From NCBI GenBank assembly GCA_030549175.1, contig JAUKUA010000004.1, forward strand, positions 1,550,001-1,614,000: a DNA stretch of 64,000 nucleotides. Reading direction: 5' to 3'. This stretch comes from Lasiosphaeris hirsuta. Its lineage: Eukaryota > Ascomycota > Sordariomycetes > Sordariales > Lasiosphaeriaceae. Below the pieces are notes generated by a model. The model saw only the letters and a list, made by a program, of their open reading frames with translations, was not told where the DNA came from and searched no databases. Below, piece by piece: positions 50,535 through 60,019 of the stretch; position 1 is the stretch's first letter, and each line of letters opens with the position of its first letter. A program made the translations under genes and the position numbers.

Positions 50535-52492
50535 TTAGAGCTTGGCCTTGGGCGGCTCAGTCGTCGGGATCAGGAGGTCGCGCATCTCTGCGGCCGCTTC
50601 GCCTAGGTAAAACCTCATCTTGTCACTGCCGATGCCCTTGGAGACGATGTTGAAGTTGAGGCTGTACGTCACAGTCAGCTCTGCCGCCCTTAAAATACTC
50701 AACACAAAAGGAAGCTTTACCTATTCTCATTGATCATATATGCAATGCCGAATCCGCCATCAATAACTTGGCTCCAGCCATAGCCATTGAAGAACTCGGA
50801 GCTAAGCTGGCTCGTCGAAAGGTACCACGAGCTAGAGTAGGCATAGGCAGGGTCCTGGTACAGGGCAGGGACCTCCTGGCCCGGCTCGAGCAGGCGCTTG
50901 AGGCCGAACAGGTGACGGTCGACGCCCTTGCCGTCCGAGGCGGCGCCAATGTACTCGAGGTGCGAGTCGACAGCCTTGCGGAAGAGTTCGATGCGTGTCT
51001 TGTCATCGACGGCAGCGTCAGCCATGGAGTTGCACCAGGCAACGCTGGCCTCGGACACGGTACGGCACGTCTCGGTGCGGCCCTGCTGGAAGCGGCGCGT
51101 GGCGGCTGACTCGTACGTAGGGCGATTCTGGCCGTACATCTTATGGTAGGCCAGCTGGATGATCATCTGCACGAACGCGTCGGGCGAGCAGCGGAACTTC
51201 TTGATAAGGCCCTTGCCATAGCCCTGGTACGACTGCACGGCAAGCTCGTGCTCCCCAATGACGGCACCAAAGTCGCGAATAGCCCGCTCGATCTCGGCCT
51301 GCACCTCCTTGGTCACGACGAAGCGCACCGCCTGGGGCTCGGGGAGCCCTGAGCGCACGGTCGGGTCTGACATGTCGATCTTGTTGTTGAAAATGACGTC
51401 GTTTACGAAGTCATTGAGCCTGTGTGTCGGCGTGCCGTCCATCATGCTGTGCTCGCCCATGAAGCCCGACGTGCCATTATCGTTGACAATGAACTGGAGG
51501 GGTTTGTCATACCACCGGTTTTGACCGTCTCCGTGCCAGTAGGCGTGTGCGCGCTCCTCGAGTGTTACGGGCGCGGCGTCGTCGAGGCAGACAACGAACG
51601 AAGCCGCCTCAATAGCCTCGAGCGACTTGGCGTTGGTCGGGTCGGCCCTGAGGAGGGTAGCGCGCGCATCAGTCCAGATGTCACGGTTCTCAGAGGTCAG
51701 TGCGCCAACGGCAGGGGCCCGCTGGGTCGAGGCCAGCTCGTAGACGCGGCGGAAGGCCTGCTCGAGCTCCGCCGTGTTGAGCTGCTTGCCGTTGATTTCG
51801 TGGGCGATCTTGAAGAACTGGTTCTTGCGCACCACCAGGATGTGCTTGTGCTCGGAGGGGTCAAACTTGACGGGGTAGTCGGCAGGCTTGGCGGCGACGC
51901 GGCTGCAGTTGAACATCCACTGGTAGCTGTCCATGCAAATCGGTAGCTTCTTCATGTACTCGGGCTCGAGCGCACCCGTGTCAACCTGCTTCTTGAACTC
52001 GAGGGCGGCGGTTGTGATGGCAGCGGCGCGCTTGGCCGGGTCGCGGCGGCGGCGGTCGTCGCGGTGTGAGTAGAAGTAGCTAACATAGGGCACCACAGGG
52101 TCGCGGTAGCTAAGATACGCTGCGTCATTCCACCACTCGTACAACCAGTTCTTGTGCTTGGGGCTCTCGCGCCGCGCGAGCAGCTTCTCCTGGAGTCTGC
52201 GGCCCGGGCCATTGGGAGCAATGAAGTCCTCTACGGCCTTGGTACTGGCATCCAGCTCTGTTTGTGAGAGCAGTGGCTTGAGTGTCTTGATGTAGCGGGC
52301 GGCCGTCTCTTCGAGTGTCGGCACGGGGAGGCGGGGGAGCGACTCCTGGAAGCGGAGCATCGGCCCCTTGGACTTGTCCTCGACATACCCTACACAGTCT
52401 CGGTCAACATTGGAGCTCGAGACGAGAGCGCCACCTGGGGATGACAAACCTGCTGGGAGTGAGCTGTTGCTTCGTCTGCTTGCTGGCGCCAT
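50535..52492 (-). CDS. CAT2: Carnitine O-acetyltransferase
   Basis: CAT2 exchanges acetyl groups between CoA and carnitine so that acetyl units leave peroxisomes and enter mitochondria. The preferred model is complement(50535-50661, 50721-52389, 52450-52492), 612 residues. Family landmarks are KGPMLRFQESLPRLPVPTLE, the substrate-binding WNDAAYLSYRDPVV, the catalytic His in MGEHSMMDGTP (about residue 328) and YGKGLIKKFRCSPDAFVQM. The last exon ends in Ala-Lys-Leu, a type-1 peroxisomal signal. A 60-nt in-frame segment (52390-52449, GTTTGT...GTTGAC...TAG) near the N-terminus is treated as an intron because its removal gives LPAGYVEDKSKGP; if retained it adds 20 residues. Yeast CAT2 is dual-targeted by alternative starts, and the first 14 residues (basic, Ser-rich) are a weak presequence candidate. 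Upstream DNA has CCGAGG elements. Confidence 0.93.
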
Positions 52493-52871
52493 TGCTGGTA
52501 TTCTCTGTATCGAACGTCAGTGAGCCGATTCCGGAGACCGGACGGGACGGGAGACCAACCAGTGGGGAACTTGTCTGTTTCAAGAGGTGTCTGAGCGTGG
52601 GCGACCGAGCCTCTTTCCGTGCGAACGAGGTTAACATCCCAGCGGGCCTTGGTTCTATTATGTGTGTCGGTCTGGACGCTGGGATCGAATATCGAGGGAG
52701 AGGTGGTAAGAGAGACAGGAACACGGAAGGAATCGAGACTCCAGAACACAAGTAGGACACTCCAGGAAAGCCGCGGGAGATTGCCAGGTTGCAGGGTCTG
52801 GCCTTCACACCTCGAGGAGCCTAGGCTATTTTTCTAGCTCGAGGGTCGGTCGCATCTAAGGGGGGGGGGCT

Positions 52872-52877
52872 CCGAGG
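52872..52877 (-). promoter_or_regulatory. CCTCGG element in CAT2 promoter
   Basis: Reads CCTCGG on the CAT2 strand, 380 bases upstream of its ATG. It matches the published FarA/FarB core motif. Confidence 0.3.
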
Positions 52878-53068
52878 GCTCAGGGAGTTGAAGAATTGGC
52901 TGGCGCACAGGCGTGGTGGAATGGGACATGCGGGCATCATGCTGGCTGATGCTGGCTGACCTCCCTTCAATGCCCCCCCCGTCCGCCCCCCCAAGACCCC
53001 CCCCAAAAGCGGATTGCGCTGGGAGGTTGCGCTGGTCCGAACGACTTGGCATACCGCCCCACCACGAG

Positions 53069-53096
53069 CCGAGGCTAATTGCCGTCATTAGCCTCG
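53069..53096. promoter_or_regulatory. Inverted repeat containing CGAGG/CCTCG half-sites upstream of CAT2
   Basis: CGAGGCTAAT (53070-53079) and ATTAGCCTCG (53087-53096) are exact reverse complements with a 7-base spacer; the left arm is preceded by C, giving CCGAGG. It lies about 580 bases upstream of the CAT2 ATG. Its layout could suit a dimeric zinc-cluster factor, but this is inference. Confidence 0.4.
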
Positions 53097-53230
53097 CACC
53101 ACTGCAGCGATGCCGGGCCACCGACCGCACCACCGACATACGCTCCCTGTCGCCCTGGACAGCGGGTCAGCGGCACCAATTCTGTGTGCGACGCGGCTCG
53201 CATAGGTCGTTGCGGGTTAGCGGATGCCTG

Positions 53231-53258
53231 GTCTGGAGTCTGGAGTCTGGAGTCTGGA
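53231..53258. repeat. GTCTGGA heptamer, four tandem copies
   Basis: Four perfect copies in the CAT2 upstream region. Confidence 0.95.
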
Positions 53259-53775
53259 GCCTGTCCTCAGTCTTCACATGCCAGGAAAACATTTGGCGGC
53301 TCAGCGGCTCAGCGGCTACGCATGACCCAAAACCACCAGCTGGAGCGCACCAACAGACCGAGAAGCCGACGACACCTCGCAAAGCAAGTTGTAGTCAGCA
53401 GTCGCTCTTCCATTGTGAGGGCTACGAAGCTATCGACCGGTAATCAACAAAACCAACGACCACATGCCCTCCTTCCGTCCCAGATACCGGCCCGTCGCTG
53501 CGGTATTTGATAATACAGGTAAAAGGCTTCCCTTTTCATACACCACATTTACTCGCACATAAGCAAGAAAAAGCCCTCAACCCTGTGGCTGTGTACCCCC
53601 AACCCTTACGCCTGATACGTCGAAAAGAAAAAAAGAAAGAAAGTGATGAATGAAAGCAACAGCGATAGAAAAACGTCCCGTTCCACTATCCCGTCCGTCG
53701 GCCGCCCCATGTGTAGTATGGGTATGGGTACATCTTTAGCATGTCTAGCTGCAAAGATTGGGGCTGTTCGGCCAC

Positions 53776-55987
53776 CTAGGCCTCATAGCTCTTAATCTGT
53801 CCCTCAGCGCTCAGCGGCTGCACCGACCCAACAGGCGGGGGGGCCTGGAAACCCATCCGATCACCGTCCGTCAGGAGTTCCTGAGCCAGCTTCACACCGT
53901 ACTCACCGCCCGTTGCCGCCGCCGCCTTGAAGCCCTCCTGCACCTGCCGCACGCGCCGCTTGAACGAGAGCCGGTCTAAGAAGAGTTGCTGCCGCGCACG
54001 CTCCAACTCCCGCTTCTCAGCCTGTAGGATCGACTCCATCTCATTAAAGTACTTGAGCTTGAGCTCCAGCTTCTCGAGCGTAAGGTTCACCGCTGCCGAC
54101 ACCAGGCGCGTCATCTCCCGCTCCTCGTGTGACGCCAGGCCGCCAGCTCGTGCGCCTATCGTCGCCAGCGGGACGCTCGCAATAGCGCTAGTTGACGTTG
54201 TGGTTGTCGTGACAGTCGTCGTGACTTCTTGCCTGATATCGATCTCCATAGAATCACCGTCCTCCTTCTCCTTCTCTTTGCCTTTCCCATTGGCCTGTAC
54301 GATATCGGACTCTGCGCCACCCTCAAGCTTGTCACGGAGGTTCTGCATGAGCACCTCGGCCGACTTGCCGGCCGCTGCCGCTGTGCTGGCTGGATCTGCC
54401 AGGCTGGCCAGGAAGCCAATCACAGACATAACCGGGTTGTCTGCCTGGCTGAATGGAAGCTGGCCACCATGGCTGCCCAACATCTGCACCCCAATGGACG
54501 CATCCAGTCTCTCCGACTCGAGGTAGCTACCCTCAATATCCAGCTGCAAGAACTGCAGCACACATTCCTCGCGTGTCCGCGTCGAGACAAAGTCTGCAAT
54601 CTCGCCCCAGTCCTCGTCGTAGCGCTCGAGAGCTTCCAGCAGCCGCATGATCTCGGCGTCGGTCCACGGCGCATCGCGATCGAGGATGGATGAGTATGTG
54701 GGGTTCTCCATCCGTGTGTAATGGGCGTTGGTCTGGTTCCCAGGCAGGCGACCCTCCAGGTAGCAGCTTGGGCACAGGTCATACTTTTGCTTGGAGTTGG
54801 GATCGGCCTGCGAGCTGTGGTAGTACACTCGAGTACAGTCGACGCCGCAGTTGTAGCAGTTGACCTTGACAATAGGAGCCTTGATGAGTTCATCAATACC
54901 AGGTGTGCCATTGGCTGCGGGGGTCTCGCCATTCGTCTTGCTTTCTTTATTGAGCTTGTTGTTCTTGGCGTTGGCTTCGTAGATATTTCTTCCAACCTCA
55001 AGGCTGAGCTCGCTCTTGGGCGCTGGTGTAGCGCTAGCCTTGGCGTCCGTATCCTTGCTCTGCTTTCCTTCGGCCAGAACTGGATCAGCGGCAGGTTGCC
55101 ATGGCTGGAGTCCACGTGGTGTGTCACAAATGATCTTGAAGTGACCTGTGAAAGGTGGCCCAACGTGGGAAGGACGCTGTTCAGCGTCCACCTGTGGGTA
55201 GTTAGCATCGTCAAGACTGCGACAGGGAGGGGGGGGGGGGGGGGGGGGGGGGGAAGGCGTTTTACCTGATAGTTGATCAGCCCCCATTGCTCGAGGAAAG
55301 CGTGAACACGCATGATGGCGCAAACATCACCTGCGAGGTTGCGTCTGCAGGCCGTCACGGTGAGATATTCGACTGGGTTCAGTCGGTAGGCGTTAATCAT
55401 AAAGTCGCGGTAGTCTTTGTATACTGCCGGGGTCTTGCTCCGGTTTCTGTTGTTGAAAAACTCGGGAAGTGCCTTTCTCTCAATGTTATGAATAGCATTC
55501 ATGTCAAACCAGGTGCTGTAGCTGGGGAGGACGATTGAATGGGTCTGTGAGATCAAATGCTCGCGTGCGGCGTTCTCGGCAGACTCCTTCGTCTTAACGT
55601 CTGTCGCACCGTCGGTCCCAGCGGCACCCTCTTCATTTTGTGCCGACTCGTTCTTCGGTGCATCACCCATCTCCTCATCTTCGCGAGCGGCGATCTCGGC
55701 GGCGGGGCCCTCTGGTGCGTCGAGGGGGTTATCTGAGGTGGCGCCAGGGGCTGGCGTTGTGCTATCTTGCTTAATTGTGGGCTCCAGACCTTCGCTCATC
55801 TGCACATCTAGACATGACAAGATTTGTTAGACCTGACGACCGGATGCATCCATTTGGGAGACATTTCACCTTCACTCTGGGTCCCAGAGTTGGCAGGTTC
55901 GGGAACTGGCGGTTGCGCCAGGATCGGATTAGCACTGGGTGACGCGCCATTAGCGGGCGTGCCATAGCTGACCGACCCTTCCTCCAT
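53776..55987 (-). CDS. RSC8: SWI/SNF-RSC chromatin remodelling subunit (Rsc8/Swi3 family)
   Basis: These proteins scaffold SWI/SNF-type nucleosome remodellers. The model is complement(53776-55191, 55266-55807, 55870-55987), 691 residues. Order of domains: acidic disordered N-terminus; SWIRM domain ([20 protein letters not shown] to [12 protein letters not shown], about 130-220) continuing into [20 protein letters not shown]; a ZZ-type zinc finger ([14 protein letters not shown]...CPSCYLEG); a SANT domain ([20 protein letters not shown], then [14 protein letters not shown]); and a C-terminal coiled coil ([20 protein letters not shown]) for dimerisation. The 74-nt second intron holds a 25-base homopolymer (C on the coding strand). 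The start at 55987 is the first Met after the divergent promoter. Which complex it serves (SWI/SNF, RSC or both) cannot be told. Confidence 0.94.
55229..55253. repeat. G25 homopolymer inside RSC8 intron 2
   Basis: Twenty-five G on the plus strand (C in the pre-mRNA), between the intron donor at 55265 and the GCTAAC branch site near 55200. Confidence 0.95.
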
Positions 55988-56568
55988 TGCGACGACGGCG
56001 AGGCTGGTTGCAGCAAGATGACGAGCTTAGGAATAACAAGATGTCAGAGGCGGGGAAAATAAAAAGTGTGCACCGATGGGGAGCACTGCCTATATCAATC
56101 GAATGTGGAGAATAGGTGCTGAAAATTACGAGATGGGGATGGGATGGTTGTCGGCGCAATACTCTGTTGCGATGGCCGTCGTGGGGGGGTTGGTTCGTGA
56201 TGGACAAGTCGCGTTGGAGAAATTATCGCGCCAGGCCACGGCGAAGAAAGGCTGCCGCGCTTAGGCCAGCTTCCCAAGACCACCAGCTGTGCAGCGGTCA
56301 CGTGGGTATCAAGGGCTCATGTATAGCGCCACACCACCAGCCACTGAGAATGATGAGCACGGCCACACCCGTCCCTGCTTGGCTCCCCTGGGTCCAGCCT
56401 AACCTCGGGCCGTCGCAAGCCGTCATCAGTTCAGATCGCAGCTAATCGATCAGCTTCTGACTGCGACTCCGGCGACAACTCTGTGATCCCGAGACACCCC
56501 TCCGTCCGTCCCCCATCCGCCCTGTCTTTTGCGCTTCCCCATACAGCAGAGCCACTCGACCCGAAATC
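55988..56568. promoter_or_regulatory. Divergent promoter between RSC8 and ETF-alpha
   Basis: 581 bases between two divergent starts. A CCTCGG word at 56403-56408 lies 161 bases before the ETF-alpha ATG. No other element was assigned. Confidence 0.55.
56403..56408 (+). promoter_or_regulatory. CCTCGG element in ETF-alpha promoter
   Basis: Matches the FarA/FarB core motif known from Aspergillus fatty-acid genes. It is a single hexamer, so it is suggestive only. Confidence 0.3.
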
Positions 56569-57687
56569 ATGTTGCTGGCTGGTCGCCGAGTCGCTTCGGC
56601 ACTCACACGCACCCGACTCATTGACACAGCGGCCCGCGCCTCCCTTAGATCCCCCGCTGCCCTGCACCGATTACTGTCCGCCCTTGCCGTGTTGGAACAG
56701 AGGGATGGCAAGCTCAACTCAGGCTCCTTGAGTGCTATCACGGCTGCTCAGAAGCTAGGAGGCTCCATCCACGCCTTTGTTGCGGGTAGCAGTATAAAGG
56801 CCGTGGCCGAAGAGGCAGCCAAGGTGGAGGGCGTCGAGAAAGTCATTGCGGTAGAAAATGGGGCGTACGATAAGGTTGGCTTTGTCTATCATACCAATCC
56901 CTCTTGAGCGGCTCAATTGGCTTACTTCGACACTGCGCAGGGTCTCCCCGAGAACTACGCGCCCCTGCTGGTCGAGAACATCAAGAAGGGCGGCTACACC
57001 CATGTGATTGCGGGCCACACGGCCTTTGGCAAGAACCTCATGCCGCGCGTGGCCGCTCTGCTCGACTTGCAGCAGATATCCGACGTTACGTCCATTGAGA
57101 ACGAAAAGACATTTGTGCGGCCCATCTACGCCGGTAACGCCATCGCCACGGTCGAGTCTTCGGACGTAATCAAGGTCCTGACGATTCGCGGCACCGCTTT
57201 CCCAACGGCCGCAACCGCAGGGGGTACCGCTGCCGTAGAGGATGGGGTAGACCCCAAGGTCGATAGCCCAACAGAGTGGATATCCGAGGACCTAGCCAAG
57301 TCCGACCGGCCCGACCTCGCGACAGCGGGCAAGGTCGTTTCCGGTGGACGCGGCCTCAGGTCCAAGGAGGAGTTTGACCGTATCATGCTGCCTCTAGCCG
57401 ATGCTCTTGGTGCCGCTGTTGGCGCGTCCCGGGCGGCCGTTGACAGCGGGTATGCTGACAACAGCCTGCAGGTTGGGCAGACGGGCAAGGTTGTTGCACC
57501 TCAGCTGTACATGGCAGTCGGTATTTCGGGAGCTATCCAGCATCTGGCTGGTATGAAGGACAGTAAGGTAATTGCCGCCATCAATAAGGACGCGGACGCG
57601 CCCATCTTCCAGGTGGCCGACGTCGGCCTGGTTGGAGATCTGTTTGATAAAGTACCAGAGATCACAGAGAAGTTGTCCAAGGCGTAA
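56569..57687 (+). CDS. AIM45: Electron transfer flavoprotein subunit alpha, mitochondrial
   Basis: ETF accepts electrons from acyl-CoA and other dehydrogenases in the mitochondrial matrix and passes them to ETF-ubiquinone oxidoreductase. Exons are 56569-56874 and 56941-57687 (350 residues). The N-terminus ([20 protein letters not shown]) is rich in Arg, Ala and Leu without acids before residue 19, a good matrix presequence. The first domain contains [20 protein letters not shown] and [20 protein letters not shown]. The C-terminal FAD domain contains [43 protein letters not shown] and [20 protein letters not shown], all intact. The 66-nt intron join restores [13 protein letters not shown]. Upstream is a promoter shared with RSC8; downstream it converges with ARH1 with only 58 bases between stops. 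Confidence 0.96.
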
Positions 57688-57745
57688 TTTACAACACAAT
57701 GTACTAGTATTACAAGACTCCATCGTAGCAGGGCTCCCACAGCCA

Positions 57746-59398
57746 TCACCTGACAACGGCCAACATCTCTGAAGTCGTAATGAACTTCTCTCTCTCCTTC
57801 CCAATCGGCCTCCCTCTCTCCCTCTCCGCGCCATCAATCTTGCGCCAATCCTCCCAACTCACCACATTGGCCTTATCAACCCCGGTCTCTAGCTGCACCC
57901 CCTCCCACCCAGCAACAGCTCCGCCCCCTTGCTCATTCAGAAACGAGACATCCTTCTTCGCCCAATCCTCGGCGATGGCATCCGCCGTCGCAAACGCATC
58001 CTGCATCGTCGACGCAATCACACCCGTCGGGCCCCTCTTGACCCACCCGGCGCAGTACAAGCCTGGGAAGCTGACCAGCGCCATAGCGGCGCCGCGTGTG
58101 CGCTCATCGTGCTGGACGCGGCCCGACCCGTCATTACTAATAACGCCGCGCGCTGCGTCGAACGGGATGCCGATGCCGGCGAACTCGTGCAGTGGCGCCG
58201 ACTTATAACCAATGGAGCGGAAGGCGAGCGATGACGGGATCTGCACGGTAGCGCCGGTGCCGAGGGCGTAGGCGTGCGGATCGAAGGGGGTGGGCGAGAG
58301 GGTGGTGCGTTCAAACTCGGTGAAGCCGAGGTGGGAGGGAGATGAGGGGCGAGGGAGGAATTGCTTTGGTGTGAGACAAAAGTCGAGGGACCAGGACTTG
58401 GTGTTGTTGGATGAAGGGGAGGGAGTGGTGGGTGAGCCCTTGAGGAGGATGTCCATGAGGCGCCGGGGGGGCGGGGGAGTTGCTTGGGATTGGTAGGGAT
58501 CAGGGCGGTATCGATAGGGTGGAAGGCCACGGCAGAGAGCTTGATGAGTTCTCTGATCTCTTTTATTGTGAACGCGGCCTAAGCGGTGTTAGTGGCAATG
58601 GTAACTCGCATCGGCATGGCTGCTTGACTCCCTTACCTGCATAGGGCCGCGGCGACCGACTACGTGCACCCTCTCGACCCTGCTTTTTGACAGAGTCTCC
58701 AGCGCATGTGCTGCAATATCCGATTTACGCAAAACGTCAACATCTTCAAGCAGCATCCGAGCAACATCTAGGGCTACGTTGCCCTGGCCAATGATGACAG
58801 CCTCTTCCCCCCGAGTGAGGTCCGGCGCGAGGTCGGCGTACTCGGGCAGGCCATTATACCAGCCAACAAACTCACGGGCCGAGTAGACACCCTTAAGGGC
58901 CGCCTCACCTGGTATGCCTAACGTCCGGTCCATAGATGCACCGTAGGCAAAAACAACGGCATTGTAATGCCGCAAGATGCTCGCCAATGAGACCGCGCTA
59001 CCATCTGGGCGGTCGCTGGGACTACCGACCGAGACATTGCCGACAAAGGTGAAGTTGGGCGACGCTGCTACCTCCTCAAACTTCTCCTGGCAATTCTTGA
59101 CCTCGGGATGGTCGGGGGCGACACCGAAGCGAACGAGGCCAAATGGCACGGGCAGCGACTCGTACATGTCGACCTTCGCGCCGCGGATCTTGGCCATGGC
59201 GCGGTATGCCGTGTAGAAGCCGGCGGGGCCGGAGCCGATGACGGCGATGCGGCAGGGGCGCTCATTGTGTGATGAAGTTAAGGATGTAGGTGAAGATGAA
59301 GATGCGATGCCCCGCGAGACAAATGCGCTGCAGCACGCATTGAGCGTCCGCTGCCAATTGGTGCACGTCCTAGGCCTTGCGCGTGTGAGGGAGATCAT
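57746..59398 (-). CDS. ARH1: NADPH:adrenodoxin oxidoreductase, mitochondrial, with an apparent frameshift
   Basis: Arh1 passes electrons from NADPH to mitochondrial ferredoxin for Fe-S cluster and heme A synthesis. Exons are complement(57746-58578, 58637-59398). The basic N-terminus (about 1-45) is a likely presequence. The FAD motif is [12 protein letters not shown] (Gly55, 57, 60), the NADPH motif [14 protein letters not shown], and the end has [18 protein letters not shown]. Exon 2 starts in frame ([34 protein letters not shown]), but the conserved continuation [10 protein letters not shown] lies in another frame; one base is missing at the C7 tract (G on plus strand) at 58465-58471. Read literally, the protein would stop after about 440 residues at 58018; the full product would be about 531. 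The rest is intact, so a sequencing slip or a very recent mutation is likelier than an old pseudogene. Confidence 0.88.
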
Positions 59399-60019
59399 TA
59401 TGGGCGGTTATCACTGTCAATTCTGTGGTATCATGGGCAAAATAAATATTTCAAGAAACGCTGTTAACCCGGGTTATGCCGCCCAGAAGACAAGAGTCGG
59501 ACCCGGGATGCAGCTCCGAGCCGGTGTTAGGTCGGCCATTGGAGCCGCTATATTAGAGTCGGACCCAGGGGGCTGGACTGTGCGCTTGGCCGCTGTAAGT
59601 GTTTAGTCAGTGCAGCTTGATGGGTGGGACCCGCCAAACGCTTTCCACAACCTACATAGGGGGGGGGGAGGGGGATAGTTGAGATCAAGAAGACCAATCG
59701 ATATCAACTTGGCCAATTCCATTTCAATCACTTACCAATGGAATTGACATGATGATCAACAGGAGCTCGGCCACGGCGTTCGTCACCTTTGCGCGGCTGC
59801 ATGACCGCAAGCCACAAACCTGGTTTCACGTTGCTGGGCCAACGCAGTGAGGATTCCTTCCCATCCCAGAATGTCGCAGCAGCTCAACCATCCCGTCTCC
59901 AAGCATTATTAAATCTCCGCTGCCAAAGTGTCCAAGCTGCGCATTCCAGGCTCTCACAGCATCGCCAGCCCAGGTTGCATTGATTGCAATCCAGTGCGAT
60001 TCGGTGTCAATTCGCAAAT
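59399..60019. promoter_or_regulatory. Divergent promoter between ARH1 and the membrane-protein gene
   Basis: 621 bases holding both promoters. It includes a G-rich tract near 59659-59676 and a perfect 10-bp inverted repeat (59714-59746). No gene was recognised. Confidence 0.5.
59714..59746. repeat. Inverted repeat in the divergent promoter
   Basis: CAATTCCATT and AATGGAATTG are exact reverse complements with a 13-base spacer. It may be a protein-binding site; no factor is known to me. Confidence 0.85.

Larger units (their letters stand above)
52493..53775. promoter_or_regulatory. CAT2 promoter and RSC8 3' flank
   Basis: About 1.3 kb. It contains CCGAGG words at 52872 and 53069, a 10-bp inverted repeat (53070-53096), a GTCTGGA tandem repeat (53231-53258) and poly-C/poly-G patches near 52860 and 52975-53005. 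Short ORFs show no recognisable protein. Confidence 0.5.

Noticed and set aside
54420..55820. 466-codon frame on the minus strand
   Set aside because: Its first half is RSC8 exon 2, then it reads through the poly-C intron into a wrong frame of exon 3.
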